From assembly GCA_005800965.1 (NCBI GenBank), contig SYEA01000093.1, forward strand, positions 1-6,738: a DNA stretch of 6,738 nucleotides, given 5' to 3'. The notes below the pieces were generated by a model that worked only from the letters and a program-made list of their open reading frames with translations, was not told where the DNA came from and did no database searches. This DNA is from Actinomycetota bacterium. Lineage in GTDB: Bacteria; Actinomycetota; Acidimicrobiia; Acidimicrobiales; Ilumatobacteraceae. A program made the position numbers and the translations under genes. Of the stretch, positions 1 through 6,061 are shown piece by piece; the stretch's first letter is position 1, and each line of letters opens with the position of its first letter.

Positions 1-360
1 CACTACGAGCACAACTTCGTCGGACTGCACCGCTTTGTTGCCGTCGCCAACGTGGAGGTTCCCGCTGGACAACACCGTCTGGTGGTGAAGTTCACCATGA
101 CCGGTCGGTTCAAAGGCAACGTGGAGTTGTACTACGACGACATGCCCGTTGGCGCCGCGGAAATCCCGATGACCGTACCGTTCACCTACAGCGTCGCTGG
201 CTTTACGGTGGGTTATCTGCGTGGACACTCGGTCATTGCCGACGAGCACGCACCGTTTTCCTTTACTGCTGGTGCCCTCCATTGTGTCATCGTGGAACCG
301 GAAGGTCGAACGTGGCGCGATCCGGCCCGCGAAGATCGCGCAGCCCTCGGTACCCAGTGA
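1..360 (+). CDS. Arylsulfatase, C-terminal fragment (5' end outside window)
   Basis: The reading frame is open from base 1 and ends in TGA at 358-360, giving the last 119 residues of a longer protein. The visible part matches the C-terminal beta-rich domain of bacterial arylsulfatases (EC 3.1.6.1 family, actinobacterial AtsA/AtsD-like). It begins HYEHNFVG, then has an alternating beta pattern with VELYYDDMPVGAAEIP (the 'added ligand/linker' strand typical of this domain). A DEHAPFSFTAG segment follows, where family members have a conserved Asp and a PF.F.G turn, and the protein closes on a strand CVIVEPEG. The catalytic formylglycine motif and metal ligands would lie upstream and cannot be seen. 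The stop overlaps the GTG start of the next hydrolase, so the two genes are probably co-transcribed and translationally coupled. The ATG-like codons inside this fragment are not true starts. Family assignment is fairly secure; the substrate (which sulfate ester) is unknown. Confidence 0.8.
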   Translation, partial: HYEHNFVGLHRFVAVANVEVPAGQHRLVVKFTMTGRFKGNVELYYDDMPVGAAEIPMTVPFTYSVAGFTVGYLRGHSVIADEHAPFSFTAGALHCVIVEPEGRTWRDPAREDRAALGTQ

Positions 361-1865
361 ACCTGGTGGACGTGCGTCCCAACGTTCTCCTCGTCACGTT
401 GGATCAGTTCCGCGGCGACTGCTTGTCACTTCACGGTCACCCCGTGGTGCGGACTCCGCATCTCGACGCACTTGCGCGGGAGGCGACGGTGCTCTCTCGC
501 CATTACAGCCAGGCAGCACCGTGCTCGCCAGGCCGGGCAAGTTTGTACACCGGCATGTATCTGATGAATCACCGTGTGTGCTTCAACGGCTCTCCGCTCG
601 ACCACTCGTTCGACAACGTGGCGCGAGTCGCGCGACGACACGGCTATGCACCAGCACTGTTCGGATACACCGACCAGGGCGCTGACCCGCGAGTTACCGA
701 AAGCGCGACGGATCCTCGGCTGTCTACGTATCAAGGAGCTTTGCCGGGTTTCGATTGGCTGCTCGACTTGAGCGAGCCGTACACACCGTGGCTCGCTCAT
801 TTGCGCGAGCACGGGCATACGCCGGCTAATCACATCGTGGCACTTGAAACTGAGCCTGAGCGAGATGAGTCGCTCAGCATCTCGACTTTTCTTACCAACC
901 AATTTTTAGGTTGGCATGCCGATACACGCCAAGCAACCACGAGCGATGTGCCGTGGTTTGCCCACCTCAGTTACCTACGTCCACACCCGCCATATGCGGC
1001 CGCCGGCAAGTGGTCACAGGAGTACGACCCAGCAATTGTCGATCTTCCCATCGCACCAAGCAACGACCGGCACGGCTTTCACGACGCCGTCATGCAACTT
1101 CCCGATACGAGGGCGCCGAGAACCGAAGCGGGAATGCGTCGACTGCGCGCGCAGTACTACGGAATGATCAGCGAAGTTGACCATCAACTCGGACGTATTT
1201 TTGCTGCGCTGCGTGACCGAGGCGAATGGGAAAACACCATCGTCGTAATCACCGCCGACCATGGGGAGCAACTCGGCGATCACGGACTACGCGAGAAGGT
1301 TGGGTTTTTCGAGCAGAGTTACCGCATCGTCGGCATGGTGCGCGCACCGCAACTTGCCGGCGGTCACGGTCGGCAAGTCGACGCCTTCACCGAGAACGTG
1401 GACGTTCTTCCCACCTTGTGCGAGTTGATTGGTGCGCCAATTCCCCCCCAATGTGACGGTCGGTCGTTGCTGCCTTGGCTGAATGGCGACACGCCCACCG
1501 ACTGGCGCGATGCTGCAACGTGGGAATACGACTGGCGACAGTTGTACGTTTCCGACGACGCAAACGGCTCGGCCCTGCAATGGCCGCACGATCGTCGGCT
1601 CGAGCGCCAGCATCTCTGCACTCAACGCGATGCACACACTGCCTATGTGCAGTTTGGTAACGGAGATTGGCTGGCGTTTGACCTGGCTGTCGACCCCACC
1701 TGGCGTACACCCATGACCGACCCTGCCCGCGTGTTGCCGCTTGCCCAGCGCATGCTCACTTGGCGATCGCAGCACACCAATCGCGAACTGAGCGGGTTCA
1801 AACTCGAACACGGTGGCGTCGGGCGTTGGCCGGCAAATGTGCCCTGGCGTTCAACGGCGAATTGA
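357..1865 (+). CDS. Sulfatase-family hydrolase, phosphonate monoester hydrolase (PMH)-like
   Basis: This complete 502-residue protein belongs to the alkaline-phosphatase superfamily and resembles rhizobial/Burkholderia phosphonate monoester hydrolases over its whole length. With GTG 357 as residue 1, the metal-binding Asp16 lies in LVTLDQFRGD. The CSPGR motif has Cys56 as the residue normally converted to formylglycine, with Arg60, and LYTGMYLMNHR follows, a PMH hallmark. Asn77, GYTDQGADPR (Tyr104/Thr105), His210 in YLRPHPPY, Asp301-His302 in ITADHGEQLGDHGL and Lys314 match the PMH active-site set as I recall it. CDGRSLLPWL and the tail ...LTWRSQHTNREL also match. PMHs hydrolyse phosphonate monoesters, phosphodiesters and some sulfate esters; the natural substrate here is unknown. 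No signal peptide is seen, so it is probably cytoplasmic. The start was chosen because GTG 357 overlaps the upstream stop as GTGA and the family begins just before the VRPNVLLV strand. GTG 366 is an alternative; the in-frame ATG at 282 would add 25 unlike residues. Maturation would need a formylglycine-generating enzyme, not in the window. Confidence 0.88.
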   Translation: MNLVDVRPNVLLVTLDQFRGDCLSLHGHPVVRTPHLDALAREATVLSRHYSQAAPCSPGRASLYTGMYLMNHRVCFNGSPLDHSFDNVARVARRHGYAPALFGYTDQGADPRVTESATDPRLSTYQGALPGFDWLLDLSEPYTPWLAHLREHGHTPANHIVALETEPERDESLSISTFLTNQFLGWHADTRQATTSDVPWFAHLSYLRPHPPYAAAGKWSQEYDPAIVDLPIAPSNDRHGFHDAVMQLPDTRAPRTEAGMRRLRAQYYGMISEVDHQLGRIFAALRDRGEWENTIVVITADHGEQLGDHGLREKVGFFEQSYRIVGMVRAPQLAGGHGRQVDAFTENVDVLPTLCELIGAPIPPQCDGRSLLPWLNGDTPTDWRDAATWEYDWRQLYVSDDANGSALQWPHDRRLERQHLCTQRDAHTAYVQFGNGDWLAFDLAVDPTWRTPMTDPARVLPLAQRMLTWRSQHTNRELSGFKLEHGGVGRWPANVPWRSTAN

Positions 1866-2927
1866 TCGCCACAGCAATACCGCTAACGCAACTCCAAACG
1901 TGACGGCTGCCAGCCAGTCAGTGAATGCTTCGTTGGCTAGTCGCCAAAGCACGACTGCCATCAGTGCAATCGAACCACTCGAGACACCACGCAAAAACGC
2001 ACCGAATGCCCGGTGTTGCTGCGACCACACCACTACCCGACCGATGAGGGCAGCAAAAACAAATGATGGAGCAAAAATGCCAAGGGTCGCCACGGCGGCA
2101 CCAGCAAAGCCTTCAAGATGCCACCCGATAAATGTTGCGGTGGTGAACACCGGCCCGGGTGTGAACTGCCCGACAGAAATGGCGTCAAGTAGGACCTGTT
2201 CGGAAATCCATCCGCGCCCGACTACTTCACTATCTAAAAACACCAACAACACGTAGCCGCTGCCGTAGATCACGGAGCCAATTTGCAGAAATACCAGAAA
2301 GATTTTCAGCAGTGACGGCGACACGAGGGCCACTGCTGGCAAAGCCATCACCACACCCAGACTGCGCGGTGCCAAGCGCAACAACACCGATGCAACACCC
2401 ACGATGAGTAGCACCAGTAGTTCGGGAATGCCCACCACAGCACCAGCGAGTGCAAGAACCACAACAATCAAGTCACGCTTGTCACGCACTGCCGTGGTGC
2501 GCAACGACCACAGTGCATGCAGCACGATGGCCACCACAATGGGCACTACCCAGCGTCGAATGTCGGCAATAGTCGAGCTGGTCAACACATCTTCATACAT
2601 CCACACCACCGCGCAAACGATGACGAACGCCGGCACGATGAACGACACCCCGCCAACGACAAGACCGCGCCAACCAGCACGTTGCGCGCCGATCGCCATC
2701 GCCATCTCGGTGGAATTCGGGCCGGGCACCAACGCGCAGGCACCCACCATCTGGGCAAACTCATCCTCACTAACCCACGACCGATTCGTCACCACGCGGC
2801 GTCGCATCATCGCGATGTGGGCAGCCGGGCCACCAATGCCAATCACACCCAACCACGCAAAAAGCCGTGCTACCTCGAGCAGTCGCCGCCGTGGTGGTGA
2901 CGCATCGAATTGCATGTCAGGCGGCAT
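1851..2927 (-). CDS. chrA: Chromate transporter (CHR family, two-domain ChrA)
   Basis: This is an integral membrane protein of 358 residues, the usual length for long-chain CHR proteins with two homologous halves. The first half has GIGGPAAHIAMM (GGPAAH at residues 32-37) and VPGPNSTEMAMAIG (68-76). The second half has the paralogous IYGSGYVLL (222-226) and SVGQFTPGPVFTTATFIG (254-260). Long hydrophobic segments between these suggest about ten membrane helices. Characterised ChrA proteins export chromate from the cytoplasm; many family members have unproven substrates, and sulfate-like oxyanions are plausible. The start is uncertain: ATG at 2978 would give 375 residues but would overlap the divergent GGT gene start (2961), so ATG 2927, or ATG 2915 four codons later, is preferred. 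None has a clear Shine-Dalgarno site. The stop lies inside the 3' end of the PMH-like gene (15-base convergent overlap). No ChrB-type regulator is present in the window. Confidence 0.88.
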   Translation of the reverse strand: MPPDMQFDASPPRRRLLEVARLFAWLGVIGIGGPAAHIAMMRRRVVTNRSWVSEDEFAQMVGACALVPGPNSTEMAMAIGAQRAGWRGLVVGGVSFIVPAFVIVCAVVWMYEDVLTSSTIADIRRWVVPIVVAIVLHALWSLRTTAVRDKRDLIVVVLALAGAVVGIPELLVLLIVGVASVLLRLAPRSLGVVMALPAVALVSPSLLKIFLVFLQIGSVIYGSGYVLLVFLDSEVVGRGWISEQVLLDAISVGQFTPGPVFTTATFIGWHLEGFAGAAVATLGIFAPSFVFAALIGRVVVWSQQHRAFGAFLRGVSSGSIALMAVVLWRLANEAFTDWLAAVTFGVALAVLLWRSIRR

Positions 2928-2948
2928 GGTCGGCCATGCTATGAGAAT

Positions 2949-2952
2949 GGGA
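2949..2952 (+). promoter_or_regulatory. Weak ribosome binding site for the GGT-family gene
   Basis: GGGA (in AATGGGATTT) ends 8 bases before the ATG at 2961. It supports 2961 over the upstream in-frame ATG at 2910, which lies inside the chrA coding region. The match to the anti-SD is short, so the support is modest. Confidence 0.4.
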
Positions 2953-2960
2953 TTTCGCTC

Positions 2961-4526
2961 ATGACCTTTGGTGCTCATTCACGATTCGGCATGGTGGCCA
3001 GTGCCGATGGCGTGGCAACGCAAGCAGGCACCCACATCTTGGCGCTCGGCGGCAACGCAGTGGATGCAGCGCTTGCCACCAACGCAGCGATGGCAGTCGT
3101 GGCCCCACATCTGTGTGGAATAGGTGGCGATCTTTTCGCTCTGGTGCACGTCAACGGCGAAGTACACGCACTTGATGCTGCGGGTCGTGCAGGCTCGGGT
3201 GTGAGTGCAGCACAACTGCGCGCCGAGGGCCACACCGAAATGCCATTTCATGGCGATATTCGTACTGTGACTGTGCCTGGTGCGGTGGCGGGATGGATGT
3301 CATTACACGAACGCTTCGGCACGTTGCCGCTGGCCACCATTTTGGGCCCGGCGATTCGGCTCGCCGAAGAAGGCTTTCCTGCTTCGCCACTGCTGGTTGG
3401 CTCGCTCGCAATGATCAAGCCGGCTCTTGCACCGAACTTCGCCATGCTTTCGCGCCAGGCGACCACAGCCGGCCAGCTCGTGCAACGCGAGGGTGTCGGT
3501 CGCACACTGCGCGCAATTGCAACTGGTGGTCAAGCAGCGTTTTATCAAGGTGAGTTCGGTGAAGGTCTGTTCGCTCTCGGCAAAGGCGTCTATTCGCGCA
3601 CGGATCTTGAAACCGCCAGCGCCGAGTGGGTAACACCACTGTCGCTCGCGGTGTGGGGACACCACGTGTGGTCGATTCCTGCCCCATCGCAGGGATATCT
3701 ATTTCTTGCAGCACTCGGTGTGGTGGAGCAACTCGACCTGCCCGACGACCCGCTCGACCCACAGTGGGCGCATTTGCTGATCGAAGCAACCACGGCGGTG
3801 AGCCACGACCGGCCCAACGTGTTGCACGATGCTGCCGACTTGGCCGCGCTGATTCCACACCTCGTTGCGCGCGCCACAGAAGTCGACCCGTCGTTGGCAT
3901 CCGTGCGACCGATGCTCGCCAACGATGGCGATACCACTTATCTGTGCACCGTTGACCGCAACGGGATGGGTGTTTCACTTATCAACTCCAACGCGTCAGG
4001 CTTCGGCTCGCTGCTCGTCGAGCCGTCAACGGGTATCAACCTGCACAATCGCGGGCTTGGCTTCAGCGTGCAACAAGGTCATCCGGCCGAGGTCGCCCCT
4101 GGCCGCAAACCGCCGCACACGCTGTGCCCTGCTCTCATCACCCGAGCCGACGGCTCGCTGTTGTCGGTGCTCGGCACGATGGGTGGCGACGCGCAACCAC
4201 AAATCATGTTGCAGATCATCACGCGCCTGTTGCGCCACGGTCACTCACAACCCTGGCAAGCCGTTGATGCGGGTCGATTCGCCTTACGCGGCCCGATCAC
4301 TGGCTTCGATACGTGGACTACATCTCGCCCCGCAACCGTGCAGGTCGAGGGCCACGCCCCCGACGACTGGACAAGTGGCTTGGCTGATCGCGGTCATGCC
4401 GTCGAACGACGGGCCCGGCTCGACTCGGGCTTTGGCCACGCACACTGCATCGTGCTTCGTGAAGATGGTGCCATGGTCGGTGGCGCCGATCGTCGCAGTG
4501 TCGTTGGTTCGTGCGCCGGCCTGTAA
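2961..4526 (+). CDS. ggt: Gamma-glutamyltransferase family protein (YwrD-like Ntn hydrolase)
   Basis: A 521-residue N-terminal-nucleophile hydrolase precursor. The N-terminal part shows the family signature GGNAVDAALATNAAMAVV (from residue 30) and CGIGGDLFAL. The self-cleavage site is predicted before Thr325 in NDGDTTYLCTVDRNG, giving a large chain of about 324 and a small chain of about 197 residues. Downstream motifs are NSNASGFGS, GINLHNRGLGFS, GRKPPHTLCPAL (385-390) and GTMGGDAQPQ (407-414). These are the forms seen in the YwrD/cephalosporin-acylase-like branch rather than in classic GGT. Classic RExAP is replaced by AAGRAG, the LSSMxP oxyanion segment by PHTLCP, and Thr-Thr-His by Thr-Thr-Tyr. 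No signal peptide is present, so a cytoplasmic enzyme is likely. The substrate may be glutathione, another gamma-glutamyl compound or an acyl amide; only the family is secure. ATG 2961 gives the normal family N-terminus (HSRFGMVASADGVATQAG); an ATG at 2910 would overlap the divergent chrA gene. Confidence 0.9.
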   Translation: MTFGAHSRFGMVASADGVATQAGTHILALGGNAVDAALATNAAMAVVAPHLCGIGGDLFALVHVNGEVHALDAAGRAGSGVSAAQLRAEGHTEMPFHGDIRTVTVPGAVAGWMSLHERFGTLPLATILGPAIRLAEEGFPASPLLVGSLAMIKPALAPNFAMLSRQATTAGQLVQREGVGRTLRAIATGGQAAFYQGEFGEGLFALGKGVYSRTDLETASAEWVTPLSLAVWGHHVWSIPAPSQGYLFLAALGVVEQLDLPDDPLDPQWAHLLIEATTAVSHDRPNVLHDAADLAALIPHLVARATEVDPSLASVRPMLANDGDTTYLCTVDRNGMGVSLINSNASGFGSLLVEPSTGINLHNRGLGFSVQQGHPAEVAPGRKPPHTLCPALITRADGSLLSVLGTMGGDAQPQIMLQIITRLLRHGHSQPWQAVDAGRFALRGPITGFDTWTTSRPATVQVEGHAPDDWTSGLADRGHAVERRARLDSGFGHAHCIVLREDGAMVGGADRRSVVGSCAGL

Positions 4527-4527
4527 C

Positions 4528-4552
4528 CCGCTGCGCCAGTATCAACTAGCGG
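4528..4552. terminator. Possible weak bidirectional terminator hairpin
   Basis: The only gap between two convergent genes (stops at 4526 and 4555) holds the inverted repeat CCGCT (4528-4532) and AGCGG (4548-4552), separated by a 15-base loop. There is no T-run on either strand, so this is a weak candidate based mostly on its position. Confidence 0.2.
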
Positions 4553-4554
4553 AC

Positions 4555-5328
4555 TCAGCCAACGGTGTAAGTAAACGTCGCCACAAAACGCTGGTACGAC
4601 TTTGTTGCTTTGGCCACAAGTTGCAGCTCACACGGGCCAGCTTTTGTGAAACGAACAATCGTCATCGTCGAGCCCTTGGCAACCGAACATGTCTTTGGTG
4701 ACTTGCTCAGCACCCGAACTGACGACTTTTGATCAGTCACCAATGCAGAGTTCCTCAATGCGATGCTGCTGCCCACTTTTTGGGCAGTGTCATCTTTGGG
4801 AACGCCTATTTGACGAGCCTTGAGTACTTGCTGACCCAAGAAGGCCAAGGGCAGAACGGTGTCGAGCGCGGTGTCCTGTAACCCGAGGTGATCGCGGTGC
4901 ACAAAAATTGCGCAATTGGTGAAGCCGCACGGGAAACTCTCTTTCACCGTGACTCCATCTGCCTCGTACATCACCACTGTTTGTTTGAGGGGAAGCGTCA
5001 GAGTTCCAGCCGCTGACATTGATCCACGAGCACCATTCATCGTGGCCCAAATCATTTCGCTAATTCGCTTGAGGCTTCCGTTGCACTTCAAGCCGGTGGA
5101 GTCACGCTGGCCAAGTGCCGGGAGGTAGCACTGTCGCACGTACACACCTTGAGTTGCGGGAATGCCAGTCAACGTCAGTGTGATGCTCTCGCCATCAATC
5201 AAACCCGCCGACTTGCTCGGAGTGATTATCACACCGGTCGAGGCCGAAACTGGTGTTGCAACAGAAATCGGCGCAACCGATACGAGTGCGCCAAGCAGAG
5301 CGAGAAGATACGAGCGTGAATTTTTCAT
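4555..5328 (-). CDS. Secreted protein with neocarzinostatin-like domain plus C-terminal Ig-like domain
   Basis: This 257-residue protein starts with a Sec signal peptide (MKNSRSYLLALLGALVSVAP..., probable cleavage after VSA at Ala29). Residues about 32-164 resemble the neocarzinostatin/macromomycin apoprotein fold: IITPSKSAGLIDGESITLTLTG, then GVYVRQC, a second cysteine in KCNG, and FPCGFTNCAIFVHRDHLG near the end. Cys67/Cys82 and Cys134/Cys139 fit the two disulfides of neocarzinostatin; the last pair has the same five-residue spacing. Residues about 191-257 form a second small beta domain with Cys214 and Cys233 (PKTCSV...GPCELQLVAKAT...FTYTVG), like the Ig-like repeats common in actinobacterial surface proteins. 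There is no lipobox or membrane anchor, so it is probably released or loosely wall-bound. ATG 5328 was chosen because an AAAGGA site lies 6 bases upstream and the signal peptide starts there. It is the second gene of a two-gene unit. No enediyne genes are present, so antibiotic carriage is unlikely; the ligand is unknown. Confidence 0.75.
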   Translation of the reverse strand: MKNSRSYLLALLGALVSVAPISVATPVSASTGVIITPSKSAGLIDGESITLTLTGIPATQGVYVRQCYLPALGQRDSTGLKCNGSLKRISEMIWATMNGARGSMSAAGTLTLPLKQTVVMYEADGVTVKESFPCGFTNCAIFVHRDHLGLQDTALDTVLPLAFLGQQVLKARQIGVPKDDTAQKVGSSIALRNSALVTDQKSSVRVLSKSPKTCSVAKGSTMTIVRFTKAGPCELQLVAKATKSYQRFVATFTYTVG

Positions 5329-5334
5329 GATGGT

Positions 5335-5340
5335 TCCTTT
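5335..5340 (-). promoter_or_regulatory. Ribosome binding site of the secreted neocarzinostatin-like gene
   Basis: On the minus strand AAAGGA is followed by the 6-base spacer ACCATC and ATG at 5328. This is the clearest Shine-Dalgarno site in the window. It fixes the start at 5328 rather than the in-frame TTG at 5352, and it lies in the 36-base gap behind the upstream lipoprotein gene. Confidence 0.75.
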
Positions 5341-5364
5341 GTTGATAAGCAATTGAAAGTCGAT

Positions 5365-6048
5365 TCATCCATTAGAGAAGCTGATGGGCACGAATACGTC
5401 TTGTGAACGATCATCGCGTCGAGTGTGATCGGCGAATGTGACGATTCCACACTGCTGCTTGGTGCAGTCAATGAGATTCGTTGATTCGTCGGTTGCTCGC
5501 ACAAATAAAGTTACGACGAAGGTTCCATCGGCAGCGAAGGGAACCGTGAGACCTATGGCATAGCCCGGTGGATTTGACGAAATCCACTGCGAGAGCGGCG
5601 AGGACCCATCAAGGTTTATTCCGCCCACACAACGGCGAGCCGCATTCCATGTGGCTTGGTTACATACGAATACATAGATGCCCTTTGTGACATCAAACCC
5701 CGAGCCGCGGACCGTCACCAGACCACCCTTGGGGTCAAGACCACTGGTTTGGCTCACGGTGATCTTGGGTTGTGGTCGCGACGGCGTGCTCACCGAAGTA
5801 GAGGTTGAGACAGTGGTTGAAACAGTGGTTGATGCAACAGTGGGCGTGCCCGTCGTTGATGCGACACTCGTAGGCACGACACTCGTAGACACAGCCATGC
5901 TCGTAGACACAGCCATGCTCGTAGACACAGCAAGCGTGGATTGCGGGGCTGTTTCAACAGTTCCGCAGCCACTTACCACCACGAGCAACCACGCAGCAGG
6001 TAACCAACGTCTCAGCGCCAGGCTTCGGAGGGCGTTGGCTCGGCTCAT
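5365..6048 (-). CDS. Lipoprotein with repetitive stalk and neocarzinostatin-like domain
   Basis: A 227-residue lipoprotein. The N-terminus has arginines, a hydrophobic stretch (LPAAWLLVVVSGC) and a VSGC lipobox with Cys28 as the lipidated residue. Residues about 35-93 are almost only Ser, Thr, Val, Ala and Pro, including three near-identical AVSTSM/V hexapeptides and VSTTVSTS runs: a flexible, wall-spanning stalk. Residues about 95-227 form a neocarzinostatin-like domain: ITVSQTSGLDPKGGLVTVRG, GIYVFVC, ADGTFVVTLFVR, IDCTKQQCGIVTFADH and a final VPISF strand. Cys129/Cys140 and Cys195/Cys200 match the disulfide spacing of neocarzinostatin (VDCTTAAC...VAISF there). ATG 6048 starts directly before the signal sequence; a longer frame to 6159 would run antisense into hmuT and has no signal-like extension. 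A purine-rich AAGGG sits only one base before the ATG, too close for a normal SD, so leaderless translation is possible. It probably heads an operon with the secreted paralogue 36 bases downstream. Ligand unknown. Confidence 0.78.
   Translation of the reverse strand: MSRANALRSLALRRWLPAAWLLVVVSGCGTVETAPQSTLAVSTSMAVSTSMAVSTSVVPTSVASTTGTPTVASTTVSTTVSTSTSVSTPSRPQPKITVSQTSGLDPKGGLVTVRGSGFDVTKGIYVFVCNQATWNAARRCVGGINLDGSSPLSQWISSNPPGYAIGLTVPFAADGTFVVTLFVRATDESTNLIDCTKQQCGIVTFADHTRRDDRSQDVFVPISFSNG
5810..5833. repeat. Two-copy 12-base tandem repeat in the lipoprotein stalk
   Basis: ACAGTGGTTGAA (5810-5821) is followed directly by ACAGTGGTTGAT (5822-5833). On the coding (minus) strand it encodes part of the TTVSTTVS stalk segment. 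The unit is a multiple of three, so copy-number change would keep the frame. Confidence 0.7.
5882..5931. repeat. 18-base in-frame tandem repeat, about 2.8 copies, in the lipoprotein stalk
   Basis: The unit CTCGTAGACACAGCCATG occurs at 5882-5899 and exactly again at 5900-5917. A third copy from 5918 matches for 14 bases, to 5931. Related ACACTCGTAGGCACG (5864-5878) lies just outside. On the minus strand each unit encodes six residues of the AVSTSM repeat. Perfect copies point to recent duplication by strand slippage; gain or loss would lengthen or shorten the stalk without a frameshift. Confidence 0.85.
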
Positions 6049-6061
6049 ACCCTTAGAGGCA

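Noticed and set aside
282..356. Upstream in-frame ATG for the PMH-like gene
   Set aside because: It lies within the arylsulfatase coding region and adds 25 Arg-rich residues unlike the family; GTG 357 forms the GTGA overlap.
2928..2960. TATGAG/CATAGC as -10 boxes between chrA and GGT
   Set aside because: Neither has a convincing -35 partner; the matches are too short to call a promoter.
1813..2964. Long plus-strand open frames opposite chrA (1813-2256, 2404-2964)
   Set aside because: Low-complexity Thr/Ala/Arg-rich translations typical of the antisense of a high-GC membrane protein gene; no family features.
3865..4701. 278-codon plus-strand frame overlapping the end of the GGT gene
   Set aside because: Its translation is a Cys/Arg/Ser-rich shadow of the GGT frame and crosses into the minus-strand neocarzinostatin-like gene.
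4555..6048. Enediyne antibiotic apoprotein/self-resistance locus
   Set aside because: The fold matches, but no polyketide synthase or tailoring genes are present, and the lipoprotein anchor and the HmuT neighbour point to another role.
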